From positions 23,067,169 through 23,131,168 of the forward strand of contig CM043785.1 in the NCBI GenBank assembly GCA_023974075.1: 64,000 nt of DNA, in the 5' to 3' direction. Origin of the DNA: Chaenocephalus aceratus (Eukaryota > Chordata > Actinopteri > Perciformes > Channichthyidae). A program made the position numbers and the translations under genes. The notes under the pieces are model-generated. The model saw only the letters and a list, made by a program, of their open reading frames with translations. It searched no databases and was not told the origin of the DNA. This document shows, one piece after another, positions 53,906 through 64,000 of the stretch (its first letter is position 1; each line of letters opens with the position of its first letter).

Positions 53906-54609
53906 TAGTCTGCTCCCAAAATAAGACCTCACGCCAAGCTCCCTCCGGTCTTCTTCATCCCTTGCCTATCCCTCATCGTCCCTGGTCCCACATCGCCTTG
54001 GATTTTGTCACCGGACTACCACCCTCAGACGGTAACATAGTCATACTTACAGTCATGGACCGGTTTTCCAAGTCTGCCCGGCTTATTCCATTAACCAAAT
54101 TACCTACTGCCAAGGAAATGGCTGAAATCATGCTACAACATGTGTTCAGGCTGCATGGTCTCCCCAGTGACGTTGTGTCTGATTGGGGACCACAATTTAC
54201 TTCTCGTTTTTGGTCCGAGTTTTGCAGGCTGCTGGGAGCCAGTGTCAGTCTCTCGTCCGGATTTCATCCCCAGTCCAATGGTCAAGCAGAGCGAATGAAC
54301 CAGGAGATGGAGACTGCCTTACGCTGTCTAGCGTCCTCCACTCCCTCCTCCTGGTCGAGGCAGCTTCTATGGGTTGAGTATGCCCACAACACCCTTCCTA
54401 GTTCTGCTACTGGTCTTTCTCCATTCCAATGCTCCCGCGGATACCAGCCGCCCCTTTTCCCGGTACAGGAACGGGAGGCCAGCGTCCTATCTGCACAGGC
54501 GTTTGTAAGCCGATGTCGACGCATGTGGTTAAAGGCCTGCTCCGCGCTCCTGCGCTCTTCCGACCGTTATCAACGGACCGCCAATTGCCGTCGCAAGCCA
54601 GCTCCATAG
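53906..54609 (+). pseudogene. Gypsy integrase core
   Basis: [15 protein letters not shown] completes the zinc finger. [20 protein letters not shown] has the first catalytic [21 protein letters not shown] the second D (SDW instead of the usual SDR), and [20 protein letters not shown] the E. It ends at a TAG (54607-54609) after NCRRKPAP, where related proteins continue with [16 protein letters not shown]. That continuation is in the same frame downstream, so this is a nonsense mutation. Confidence 0.9.
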
Positions 54610-55068
54610 TACTCCCCAGGGCAACGTGTCTGGCTCTCCACACGGGACCTCCCTCTCAGAGTTGAGTCAAATAAGTTGTCTCCCCGTTTTGTAGGCCCAT
54701 TTCCCATAGCTAGGATTATCAATCCTGCAGCTGTCCGCCTGCGTCTGCCCCCTTCTATGAGGATTCATCCTACCTTCCACGTGTCCAAGCTCAAACCAGT
54801 TAATGTGAGCCCTCTTCAGCCCCCTCTACACCCCCACCACCACCCCGGACTATCGACGGGGAGACTGTTTACACTGTCCGTCACGCCTCATCAAGTCCCG
54901 GCGACGTGGTAGAGGGTTGCAGTACCTGGTACACTGGGAGGGTTATGGTCCTGAAGAGCGGTCATGGGTGCCCGCTCGCAGTATCTATGACCCATCTCTC
55001 ATTACTGACTTTCACCAGGCCCATCCCGATCAACCTCGTAGGACGTCAGGAGCCGTCGATAGAGGGGG
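54610..55068 (+). pseudogene. Gypsy integrase C-terminus and chromodomain
   Basis: In frame after the stop: [56 protein letters not shown] (GPY/F module). A frameshift near 54845 precedes the chromodomain, read in another frame: [38 protein letters not shown], with the aromatic residues Y, W and W typical of chromodomains. The domain would direct integration to marked chromatin. Confidence 0.85.
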
Positions 55069-55074
55069 GGGTTC

Positions 55075-55489
55075 TGTCACAAGTTAGACACTTATATTAT
55101 TGTTTGTTTGATGCCTCATCTAAACTCTCCTGTCATTTCAGATCCCGCTTTCCTCCAGGCCCTTGTAATCAGCTCATTTCCCTCACCTGGTCTCCCCAGC
55201 CCTTCCCCTCACCTGTTACTCATTCCCTCATCACTCCACAGTATTTATACCACCTCATTATCAGTTGTCCTTTGCCAGATTGTCTTGTCGTTTCCGCCAA
55301 GCTCTCCAGTGAGTGTTGTGCTCTAGTCCCGAGTTTTGTCCTGCCCAGTTTTCGATTCCTGCCTGCCTGTCTGACGGATTTACTGGTTTTGACTCTGCCT
55401 GTCCTTGACCTGGAATAAACTGAACATTACTATACTGGTTGTATCTGAGTCGTGCTATTGGGTTCTGATCTGTACCTGTGATCGTGACA
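55075..55489 (+). repeat. Gypsy 3' LTR
   Basis: 415 bp. It is preceded by the purine tract AGAGGGGGGGGTTC and followed by GATAG. It carries the same AATAAA as the 5' LTR. Confidence 0.95.
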
Positions 55490-55494
55490 GATAG

Positions 55495-56339
55495 CATGGG
55501 TTTAATTACACATATGCGCACTAAATGACTGCTATCGTGTCAGCAGCGGGACCTTAGCATATATATAGGATACATATACAATATACAAATACACAATATT
55601 GGACACAGACTATAAAGGGCACACAGTTTCATTCACTAATGAAAGTCAAACACATGTTTGTGTCCACTGTTTTATTGTGTGCCTGTCGCGATAAGCAATT
55701 AATTGACTTACCATTGGGCCACTGAAAAGACAATAACAACTCAGGAGGGAGCCAGTCTCGATTGAGGCCCATCAGCTCTGATCTGCGGCCACTTCCCCTC
55801 CAGAAACTGTATTTAAATCTCATCCTGATCACTGACCTGCCAGTGTGCAACTCGATTTTGACAGGATAACAACTGGTGACTTCTAGAATTGTGTGAGTAA
55901 CATTCTGTTTTTAGACTTCTCTGTTTCAGTGTGTGTACTCTGTATAAATGCTCTGTAGTTGATCTGACTGAAATTGGGATTTTAAATCTCAAAACCGCTA
56001 CAGTATCTGTCAGGCAGAAACTTGGGACAAGTCATTTGACTGAAACCTTAAAACTGAACTAACTGACTGCTTGGGTTAACCTTGATTTAAACATTTGTAG
56101 AATACTAAGAGCTTTATTGAGTAGGTGTAACTGTATTAAGGGTTAAACTCATAACTTTATAACTTAGGGTTTAATGTAATTGTAAAACCATTGGGCCACT
56201 GAAAAGACAATAACAACTCAGGAGGGAGCCAGTCTAGATTTCCTTTTGAGGGCCACCAGCTGCAGAGAGTTAACTAATTAAAGGGCCGTGGCCCCACAGC
56301 TGTGAGAACTCAGCAATCAGGTGTCCATTTTAGGAAGCA
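55495..56339. other. Unassigned stretch with a 52-bp direct repeat
   Basis: ACCATTGGGCCACTGAAAAG and the following 32 bp occur at 55710-55761 and 56187-56238 with one difference. Between them is TATAAATGC-rich sequence near 55940. It may be a duplicated 5' region of the L2 that follows, or a solo repeat with long duplications. No open frame. Confidence 0.5.
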
Positions 56340-56529
56340 CTTTCCTGGAGCGTCAGACAGACGAAGACTGACAAAGACAAAGGAGTCCTGCTGGAGTAAG
56401 ACTGACAAAGACAAAGGAGTCCTGCTGGAGTCACGAGGGTGGCAAAGAGGAGGCAAATCCTACTTTGACTGAGCTAAGTATCGCTGGTGTTTTATTTTAT
56501 TTGGTTGTTTAGCCCCTCAGGCTATAATC

Positions 56530-57537
56530 ATGTGTATTTTCTCCATTCCTGTTTATGTGTCTTCTCGCAATTATCACTGGCCCCGTGTATCTCATAATCG
56601 ATATAACCGGCCTGCTCTCGTCTATCCCACATGCTCCACTGACATCCAACATCTAGTTTCAGGCGGCCTGTGGAACTGCCAGTCAGCTGTTCCTAAGGCT
56701 GACTTCATCTCTGGCTACGCTTCCCTGCAGTCTCTGGATTTCCTTGCTCTCACTGAGACCTGGATTACTCCATCCAACACATCCACCCCAGCAGCTCTCT
56801 CCACAGAATATTCCTTCTCCCATACACCCAGACCCACTGGCAGAGGAGGTGGCACTGGTCTCCTGCTCTCTCCCAAATGGAGCTTTTCCCTCTTCAAGCT
56901 AGCTAACTTCGCTCCTTCCACCTTTAAATTCCATGCCGTCACAGTAACCCATCCTATACAATTAACCATTGTTGTTCTCTACCGTCCACCAGGCGCCTTG
57001 GGGGACTTCTTGGAGGAATTAGATAATCTCCTCTCACACATCCCTGAAACTGGCCCTCCCGCTGTACTTCTCGGAGACTTCAACCTCCAGACAGGGAAGA
57101 TATCTGAACTAACATCTCTGTTAACTGCCTTTGCTTTCTCACTGTCTCCATCCCCACCAACTCATAAAGCTGGCAATGTCCTTGATCTCATATTCTCAAG
57201 GAACTGCACTACTTCTAACCTCTCTGTAAACCCGCTCCACACCTCCGATCACTTCTTAATTTCATTCTCTCTACCCCTTTCCAAACATAACGAACTAATC
57301 TCTTCTCATCCTGCACCTGTCCGCCGTAACCTTCGTTCCCTCTCCCCCTCTACCTTTGCCTCATTTGTGCTCTCAGCCCTCCCTTCCTCTGACTCGTTCC
57401 AACTCCTACCTCCAAACTCTGCTGCAGAAACTCTCCTCTCTACTCTCTCATCCTCTCTGGACTCTATCTGTCCTCTCACATCTCGGCAGGCTCGTCAGTC
57501 CCCTCCTGCTCCCTGGCTAAATGACACTGCGTGCTAA
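56530..57537 (+). pseudogene. L2 (family b) AP endonuclease
   Basis: Open for 335 codons from the ATG at 56530. GGLWNCQSAVPKADFISGYA (metal-binding N), LDFLALTETWITPSNTST (catalytic E), GRGGGTGLLLSPKWSF, LTIVVLYRPPGALGDFLEEL, VLLGDFNLQTGK (D-x-N), HKAGNVLDLIFSRN, TSDHFLISFSL (H). It looks catalytically complete. The frame ends at LNDTAC, with the linker continuing in the next frame (TLRANRTVLRAAERKRWKSK). Confidence 0.85.
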
Positions 57538-59450
57538 TAGAACCGTCCTTCGGGCAGCAGAGCGGAAACGGTGGAAATCCAAACACCATGACGACCTCCT
57601 AACCTATCAGGCTCTCCTCTCCTCTTTCTCTGCTTCGATCTCTCAGGCAAAAAGCACTTTCTTTCAAGATAAGATCCAATCTTCCTATTCCAACCCTAAA
57701 AAACTATTTTCCATCTTCTCCACCCTCTTGGACCCCCCCAAAGCCCCTTCCCCCTCCTCCCTTTGTCAAGCGACTTTGACACTTTGAAAAAAAGGTTGAT
57801 GATATTCGCTCTTCTTTTTCTGACTCACCTTTACTCACCGCTGGGTCACCAGACCCTCCTTTCACCCACACACTGACCTCCTTTTCCCCTCTCTCTCCAA
57901 GTGAGGTTCTTACCCTCATTACCTCTGCCCGCCCTACCACCTGACCTCTGGACCCTATCCCTTCAAACCTCCTTCAGACTATCGCTACTGATATTCTACC
58001 GTTTCTCACCCATTTCATCAACACTTCTCTAACTTCTGGTCACTTTCCAAACAGTCTCAAGGAGGCAAGAGTAAACCCTCTCCTAAAGAAACCCACTCTC
58101 AACCCGTCTGATGTTATAAACTACAGGCCTGTCTCTCTCCTCCCGTTCCTGTCTAAAACACTTGAACGCGCTGTCTTTAAACAACTCTCCTGTTATCTCC
58201 ATCAGAACAACCTTCTGGATCCGCACCAGTCTGGTTTCAAGGCAGGTCACTCCACAGAAACTGCCCTCCTTGCTGTCACTGAGGAACTGCACACAGCTAA
58301 AGCAGCCTCCCTCTCCTCTGTCATCATCCTGTTGGACCTGTCTACTGCATTCGACACGGTGAACCATCAGATCCTCCTTCACACTCTTCAAGAACTTGGA
58401 GTTTCAGGCTCTGCACTTTCCCTCCTCACCTCATACCTCAAAGACCGCACCTACAGGGTTACTTGGAGAGGGTCGGAGTCCGACCCTTGTCAATTAACTA
58501 CAGGGGTCCCTCAGGGCTCTGTTCTTGGTCCCCTCCTCTTCTCCTTGTGCACAAACTCGCTCGGATCTGTCATTTGCCGGCATGGTTTTTCATACCACTG
58601 CTACGCTGACGACACCCAATTCATTCTGTCCTTCCACGCTCAGAGACCCAGGTCGTCGCACGCATCTCTGCTTGTCTAGCTGACATCTTTCAGTGGATGT
58701 CTGCTCATCACCTCAAGCTCAACCTTGACAAGACTGAACTGCTTTTCCTTCCGGGAAAAGATTGTCCCACTCTTGACCTAACAATCAACATCGGCACCTC
58801 TGTTGTTTCCCCGACTCAGACTGCAAGGAATCTGGGCGTGATCCTAGATAACAACCTGTCCTTCACTGCAAACATCGCTGCTACAACCCGCTGCTGCAGA
58901 TACACGCTTTACAACATCAGGAGGATAGGTCCCCAGCTGACCCAGAAAGTGACGCAGGTTCTGGTCCAGGCTCTCGTCATCTCACGCCTAGACTACTGCA
59001 ACTCCCTACTGGCTGGTCTACCTGCATGTGCCATCCGACCTCTACAGCTCATCCAGAATGCAGCGGCTCGTCTGGTCTTCAACCTTCCTAAATTCTCCCA
59101 CACCACGCCGCTCCTCCGCTCCCTCCACTGGCTTCCGGTAACTGCTAGAATCCACTTCAAGACAATGGTACTTGCGTACCATGCTGCGAATGGATCTGGC
59201 CCTTCCTACATCCAGGACATGGTTAAACCGTACACCCCAGCACGTGCACTCCGCTCTGCATCAACAAAACGGCTCGCTGCACCCTAGCTGCGAAGAGGAC
59301 CCAAGTTCCCATCAGCAAAAACACGTGGGTTTGCTATCCTGGATCTAAAATGATGGAATGAGCTCCCCATTGACATCAGGACAGCAGATAGCTTACACAC
59401 CTTCCGGTGCAGACTGAAAACTCATCTCTTTCGACTCTACTTCGAGCGAT
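57521..59450 (+). pseudogene. L2 (family b) reverse transcriptase, frameshifted
   Basis: Pieces in several frames: linker SFSASISQAKSTFFQDKIQS, SYSNPKKLFSIFSTLLDPPK, break near 57770; NYRPVSLLPFLSKTLERAVF-like blocks 58100-58200; LDLSTAFDTVNHQILLHTLQ (block 3), [17 protein letters not shown] (block 4), [14 protein letters not shown] (block 5), break near 58640; [47 protein letters not shown], stop at 59285 and decayed C-terminal codons to 59450. At least four lesions. Confidence 0.85.
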
Positions 59451-59719
59451 AGAACTATTAACAAAGCACTTATATACTAATAAAGGACTGGCTTACCAAA
59501 AGTAGCAGGACTGCACCCTTGGGATGGACGAAAGGGCCATATTATGGAGCCGTCGTACACTGCTGCCGGAGCCTCCGTTAACTCCGAAATGTTTTTGCTC
59601 TATGAAACCTGATGTACTTATATGATTCTGTTGTCTTCAAGTTTGTATTTTGTTGGTCGAACGCACTTATTGTAAGTCGCTTTGGATAAAAGCGTCAGCT
59701 AAATGCAATGTAATGTAAT

Positions 59720-60775
59720 CGTACGATAAATAAAAATGACCTCCATAAATTGCCATTTACATGAGGATCTGACTAGCAGTTTGAAAGGATGTACTTGAAC
59801 TATTATTATATATTATCATTATGTCAGTGGTCTAAAATGGTCATACAGCGGCTAACCCATACAGTGGTGGGGCTCAAGTCAGTATTTGCAATGTAATTAC
59901 ATACACGCTCCCCTTGACAGTGAAACGCCACGCGTGAGGTTTAGATTATTTCCCTGTCTCAATCTAAATTGAACTGTATGAAATAAAAAGGCACATTTGT
60001 CTTGTAGTAAATAAAAAGGGCGACCTGGAGCCAATCCTGCAATTTCTCCACAGGTGAAAGAGTTGACATGCTGAAAACCCAACCCCTGCAGGGGGTCTGT
60101 GGGGATTCTCCCCCAGGAGATTTTTTTGAAATACTAACATAAAATACACATTCTGGTACTCTCTTGAGAAGACAAATAAATAAATATATTACTACACGAC
60201 ATATTTAAAAAATGAATGCCATTTTAGTTTGTTGTTACTGTGTTCTGAAAGCTGAACCTGCTGCTCCTCACAGAGAAAAGCGGGAAGAGGCTGTGAATGA
60301 CTTTACATTGTGGATAAGGGTGGATTGCCCCCATTGTTCTGCGTGTCAAAATGAAAGACAGCCCACACACCTATCAATCATCAAACCGTGGGGTCTCATT
60401 TCATTACGTGTTGATTTCTATCAACACGTAATGTTGTATCGATGTATAGAGAGGCGAAGTCCCTCCCCTTCCGGGAGCCTCCATGGGACCCCGGAAGCGG
60501 ACAATTATACATTGAAGTCAATGGAGAGAGAAAAGTTATCTTTTGATCCCGTTTGAATTGTGCCAAGAATGACACATATGATGTTTGTCAATTTAAAAGA
60601 ACATTTTGCAAGTCAAAAAAATAAAAATGTGTCGTAAAACTGTGAAGTTACACATTTTTGTGTGTGAAACCGCTCAGTGAACTACAGGTCTCTGGTCTCG
60701 CACAATACGCGTCACCATCACAAAGATGGCCGTCACGTTAGCACATTTCACCTGTTTCTTTCAGAATGAGGCGAA
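59720..60775. other. Unassigned stretch with one strong palindrome
   Basis: No open frame that I recognise. 60402-60433 is a perfect inverted repeat (separate entry). Downstream, CCTCCCCTTCCGGGAGCCTC and ATTGAAGTCAATGGAGAGAG (60460-60530) may be the 5' end of the element or gene that starts near 60.8 kb. Confidence 0.4.
60402..60433. repeat. Perfect 14-bp inverted repeat with 4-bp centre
   Basis: CATTACGTGTTGAT (60402-60415), TTCT, then its exact reverse complement (60420-60433). It could form a hairpin or be a dimeric protein-binding site. No gene adjoins it closely. Confidence 0.85.
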
Positions 60776-60778
60776 AAG

Positions 60779-60785
60779 TATAAAA
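60779..60785 (+). promoter_or_regulatory. TATA box of the SWIM/YqaJ-type gene (predicted)
   Basis: TATAAAA in the context AAAGTATAAAACGAGG lies about 100 bp upstream of the predicted first ATG (60886). A start of transcription near 60810 would follow. Position and sequence fit a vertebrate core promoter, but there is no experimental support. Confidence 0.5.
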
Positions 60786-60885
60786 CGAGGTGAAAATCAC
60801 TACAAGTCTGGGCATGTTGAGAGCTGTACATACACGAAAGGGGAGTTAGTCGGTTCTGTAAGAGCAGCGGGACCGGCTTTACAAG

Positions 60886-63210
60886 ATGTTGGTGAGTAAT
60901 ATGAGTGCAATGTGTAACGTTAATGTCAGCTAGCTAACATTAGCTAACAAGGTACACTAACGTGTTTTGTTTTAGCAACTAGTTGTGTCCTTAAGAACTT
61001 TGTGGTCTCTGTGTATGCTGTGGATAACATTAGTGTTCACAAGAACAAGATACACTCCCGTGTTTTGTTTTAGTTGCTCTTCAGATTGAAGCGGCCAGTT
61101 TTATATCGACTATACTGTATGTGTGATCTCCTTTTACATCTCGTTGTGTCATTTGAGTTTATTTGCTGTGTGTAGATTCAAGGATTTTGGTTATTTTGTC
61201 AATTTGTTTGGTTATCTAGGCACAGCTGTGTGTGACTCCTGTTAGAAATTAAAATCAATGTTGATATGGCGTAATTTGAATTAAATACACTATTTAATTT
61301 AAATCAGTTTTATTCTGAAAAAACTGAATTTCACTAACTATTAACTTAATACTTTTATTCTGAAAATGCTTCACTTCCGGTTAGCATTAGCATGTGGCGA
61401 AATGCTGCATTTTCAAACCATGAATCACCGGTGAAATGACATGTGATGTTTTACACTGAGCACACTGGGTTTAGCACTCATTTATTGCTGCTGAATAACG
61501 TTTATTAGGGAATGTTTAAATAACCACAGACACCAGAATGATTTAATTTAACGATAGAACAAGGCAGGAATTGCATTGGACCTGCCCCCCGACGACGCCG
61601 GCCAATAGGAGAAGACCTCAGATGACAACAGGAAGAGCAAGCCAAGGATTGACCTCTTCTCCCTGCTGACCTGGACTGACCGGTCGGATGAGGAGAGCAC
61701 CTCCACTCGCACATTTCATTTTGTACACCACCGCATCTTTTGTGTAACTTTTATAACCTTCCCTTGACTCTTTTCAGTCTCTCCTGCCTTCAGGGTTCTA
61801 GAATACACTAACACTCCCTCTGGTACACTGGTATGTGTTTTCCTAATGTAGAGAGCATTTATTAATTAATAAACTACACACTGAGTCTAGATCCTGACCA
61901 AATCCTTTTTTTTTGTTGATCAAATGTTTTTAAAAAATGTATTCCTACACATTTAGAAAAATACAATGTACAATCACAACCAATACAACACAAATTACAA
62001 AAAATACAGAAAAAACAAACAACAACAATCAGACAAGAGGACAAAACTATGGAAAAATAAACCCTCCCACCCCCAGATCCGGACCATCCTTGTAGTATTG
62101 CTCATTCAATCTATTATAGCATGCTAACAAATGGTACTTACTTTATTTTTACAGATCTGCATGGGAGACGATGGCGCGATGCAGAGCGCTGTCTGTGATT
62201 GTGCACAGGGGATGTACAAATGCAGCCACGCTGCAGCATTGGCAATATTTGCCATGTGGCAGATCAGCTCCACAGATGTTGAGTGCCAGTGGAGGAAGCC
62301 TGGCACTTCAAAAGTAGTCCAGCCGGTGTCTCAACTTTACCAACAGCGAGAGGAGACATACAACCCACTGGCCAGAGACATCGCCACTGAGGATGTAGAC
62401 TGGTTCAGGTCTGAGGGGCGCACAGTGTGGCATGGCATGGCTTTTGTCACCTGAGCCAGAGCCGTGGCCTCAACATCAGGCCATTGTCACCGTGCCGGAG
62501 CTGGTGAAGGAGCATGGGGGTCGGGGGCTTGAGGCAATTCTTGCCTCAATGCGACTGAGCAGAGACCAGCAAGCTGCCATCCAGACAGCCACCGTAGGAC
62601 AGCGGACAAATCGTCAGTGGCAGTTACACAGGTGGGGCAGGTTGACAGCCAGCAATGCTGTGCTGTGCTGCGGTCGGGACTTTCATCCACTCCATGCGCG
62701 TCCCTCATGAAGAGGGTGCTTGGGGGGTACAACTTGGACGGAGTCATGGCTGTCAACTGGGGGGTTGTAAAAGAGGCCGAAGGGGTGAAGGCTTTTGTGC
62801 AGGCCTATCGGGTGACAGTGTTCGAGTCTGGTCTCTTTGTGAGTGAGTCGGGTGTTTTGGGAGCATCACCCGATGGACTTGTGCAGCCATCTGCCCTGCT
62901 GGAGGTGAAGTGTCCACACAGCCAGAGGAACATGACCATCGCGGAGGCAGTCCAGTTACCATCCTTCTGTCTCCGTGAGGAGGGTGGGTCATATATTCTC
63001 AAGGAGAATCACCCATACTGGCACCAGGTGCAAGAGCAGCTGCACATCACAGACCAGAGTCTCTGCTACTTTGTTGTCTGGACCACGAAGGAGGTGATCA
63101 TCATCCCCATCCCCAAAGACCCTGCATGGCATGGAAATCTCCTCGTCCTGGAGAACTTCTACACCCAGCATATGCTCCGTGTGTTGGCCAGTAGAGAGGA
63201 GGACATTTAA
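60886..63210 (+). pseudogene. SWIM zinc finger plus YqaJ-type nuclease gene, frameshifted
   Basis: Model: a tiny first exon (ATGTTG, 60886-60891), intron 60892-62154 (GTGAGTAA ... TTTTTACAG), then coding to the stop at 63210. Exon 2 continues in frame with ICMGDDGAMQSA, VCDCAQGMYKCSHAAALAIF (SWIM, CxCx6CxH). After a shift near 62450: PWPQHQAIVTVPELVKEHGG, RWGRLTASN. After another near 62650-62700: SLMKRVLGGYNLDGVMAVNW, SGVLGASPDGLV (D), ALLEVKCPHSQRN (E-x-K). The last two are the active-site motifs of the YqaJ/lambda-exonuclease nuclease fold. Such proteins are numerous in fish and probably transposon-associated. The intron and TATA suggest recent expression; two shifts suggest decay or sequencing error. 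Confidence 0.6.
60892..62154 (+). other. Predicted intron of the SWIM/YqaJ-type gene
   Basis: Donor TTG/GTGAGTAA and acceptor TTTATTTTTACAG/ATC join codons in phase 0. The 1.26-kb interior is AT-rich, with AC-rich and T-rich runs near 61920-62070 and no open frame of interest. Confidence 0.5.
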
Positions 63211-64000
63211 AGAGCCTGTGACATGAGTTTCCCCCATCAATTTGAGTTAATATTGTCCCCTTGAAAACCGTTACTGAACTGATTTTGGATATTTGTACTT
63301 TGATAACCATTAATCTGTCCTTCAATGTTGACCATTTTCTGGATCTTCTCGGGGATTCTTCAAGTCCCGCCAAATTATGTGTGACGTCATTGCGGGCACA
63401 GTGCTCCAGCTGCACCGTTCAGGATCCCAGCATCTGCATGTAAACGCACGACGGCGCACACAGCAGCAAGCTCAGACAGCGATGACAGTTTAATTTTTAA
63501 CGTGTCTGAGAGCTCATATGAGGCTGAAGGATCGGTTTATGTTGTATCTGTTAGAAGTTTAGGAATGAGGTGCGTCAATATGGGCGATCATACGGTCATG
63601 TTGCCAGTGGTGGACTGGGACTAAAAATCATCCCGGGACTCTCGACCGGCCCACTTCGGTACCGCTAGTAAATTGTCAACGGGGGGAGTGGGGATGTCAG
63701 GGGCGGCGGGTGCTGTAGATAGTAAATGTAAATATGTAAATATTTGTGTCACTGCATCCTGGTAAAATACAAATATAATGTATAATGTCTGTGTCTTTGA
63801 CATTAGCGCTGCTAGCCACCTGTGCCCTGTACTACGAAGCCAGTTCAATATGTTTGAGTAACAAACAAACTAACAACAACAAACTAACAAACGAGATCTC
63901 GCTATGCAAAACTAGGGCCACCAGGGTGGGTGGAGGGGGTCTGGAGGACGGGACTGAACTGACCGCCCAGGGGCACGGCAGAGGACCAGGAAGGGGTCTC
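63211..64000. other. Unassigned end of window
   Basis: 63211-63480 has no recognisable feature. 63480-63630 reads on the plus strand as FNVSESSYEAEGSVYVV, possibly the start of another transposon-related gene, ending at a stop near 63624. 63605-63690 (GTGGACTGGGACTAAAAATC, GACCGGCCCACTTCGGTAC) resembles a dispersed fish repeat. The last 100 bases are purine-rich without an identifiable gene. Confidence 0.35.

Larger units (their letters stand above)
45287..55489 (+). mobile_element. Chromodomain Gypsy LTR retrotransposon, recent
   Basis: Two 415-bp LTRs (45287-45701, 55075-55489) begin TGTCACAAG and end GTGATC(A/G)TGACA, with GATAG duplicated at 45282-45286 and 55490-55494. They differ at three positions by eye, implying recent integration. 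Order inside: gag, CCHC knuckle, protease, RT, RNase H, integrase, chromodomain, purine tract AGAGGGGGGGG before the right LTR: a chromovirus-type Gypsy. It was later interrupted by an L2 (46612-49095) and by a SINE/repeat block (51116-53905). Without these it is about 4.9 kb. Pol carries an internal deletion and stops. Confidence 0.95.
56340..59719 (+). mobile_element. Long L2 LINE (family b), decayed
   Basis: A plus-strand L2 with leader, endonuclease, RT and the full 3' tail (AAGTCGCTTTGGATAAAAGC, TAAATGCAATGTAATGTAAT). The leader holds a 33-bp tandem duplication (AGACTGACAAAGACAAAGGA twice, 56369-56435). The 3' untranslated region has an extra or replaced 85-bp segment (about 59503-59590) absent from the copies at 2000, 36000 and 43700. 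The 5' boundary is uncertain. No ORF1 was recognised. Confidence 0.8.

Noticed and set aside
1..64000. A conserved host protein-coding gene
   Set aside because: Every frame with recognisable motifs belongs to a mobile element or a transposon-associated family. No multi-exon host gene with known domains was found on reading.

Overview
The window is teleost fish genomic DNA, judged from its repeats: L2, L1/Tx1-like, CR1/Rex1-like and I/Nimb-like LINEs, a chromodomain Gypsy element, a DIRS tyrosine-recombinase retrotransposon, a V-SINE-like SINE, and the L2 tail common in fish that ends in repeated TAATG. I see no prokaryotic operon, CRISPR array, rRNA or free-standing tRNA gene, and no conventional multi-exon host gene. 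The only candidates for non-retroelement genes are a tyrosine-recombinase gene (24.9-27.2 kb, minus) and a SWIM/YqaJ-type gene (60.8-63.2 kb, plus). Both carry frame breaks.

The layout is deeply nested and most breakpoints can be read. (1) An L1 on the minus strand runs from about 14.9 kb down to 0.54 kb. It is interrupted by a truncated L2 (1834-3913), a solo LTR (3933-4358) and a composite block (5606-12759). That block is an unidentified repeat X that itself received a CR1/Rex1-like LINE (5809-9650). (2) An L2 on the plus strand (14.93-16.25 kb, resuming 39.5-39.97 kb) is split by a full-length L2 on the minus strand (16255-39504). The second L2 was in turn hit by an LTR element (16319-17819), a DIRS element (17922-34504) and a short L2 (35886-36436). 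(3) The DIRS reverse transcriptase is split at 20991/31586 by a 10.6-kb element. This element has satellite arms on both sides of a spliced, zinc-finger, Crypton-like tyrosine recombinase gene. (4) 40.9-44.3 kb holds a second copy of repeat X and an I/Nimb-like LINE that has lost its catalytic RT motif. (5) 45287-55489 is a recent chromodomain Gypsy element (LTRs differ at 3 of 415 positions, 5-bp target duplication). It carries an L2 insertion in gag and a SINE plus a DNA-type repeat in integrase. (6) 56.3-59.7 kb is a decayed long L2. (7) 60.8-63.2 kb is the SWIM/YqaJ-type gene with a TATA box and a predicted 5' intron.

The best candidate for something undescribed is the 10.6-kb element inside DIRS. 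Its arms contain seven exact 28-bp palindromes (12-bp inverted arms, 4-bp centre; equally 10-8-10), plus many one-mismatch versions and repeated 8-bp inverted pairs, on both sides of the tyrosine recombinase gene. This resembles the layout of recombinase core sites. Whether the recombinase acts on these palindromes is inference.
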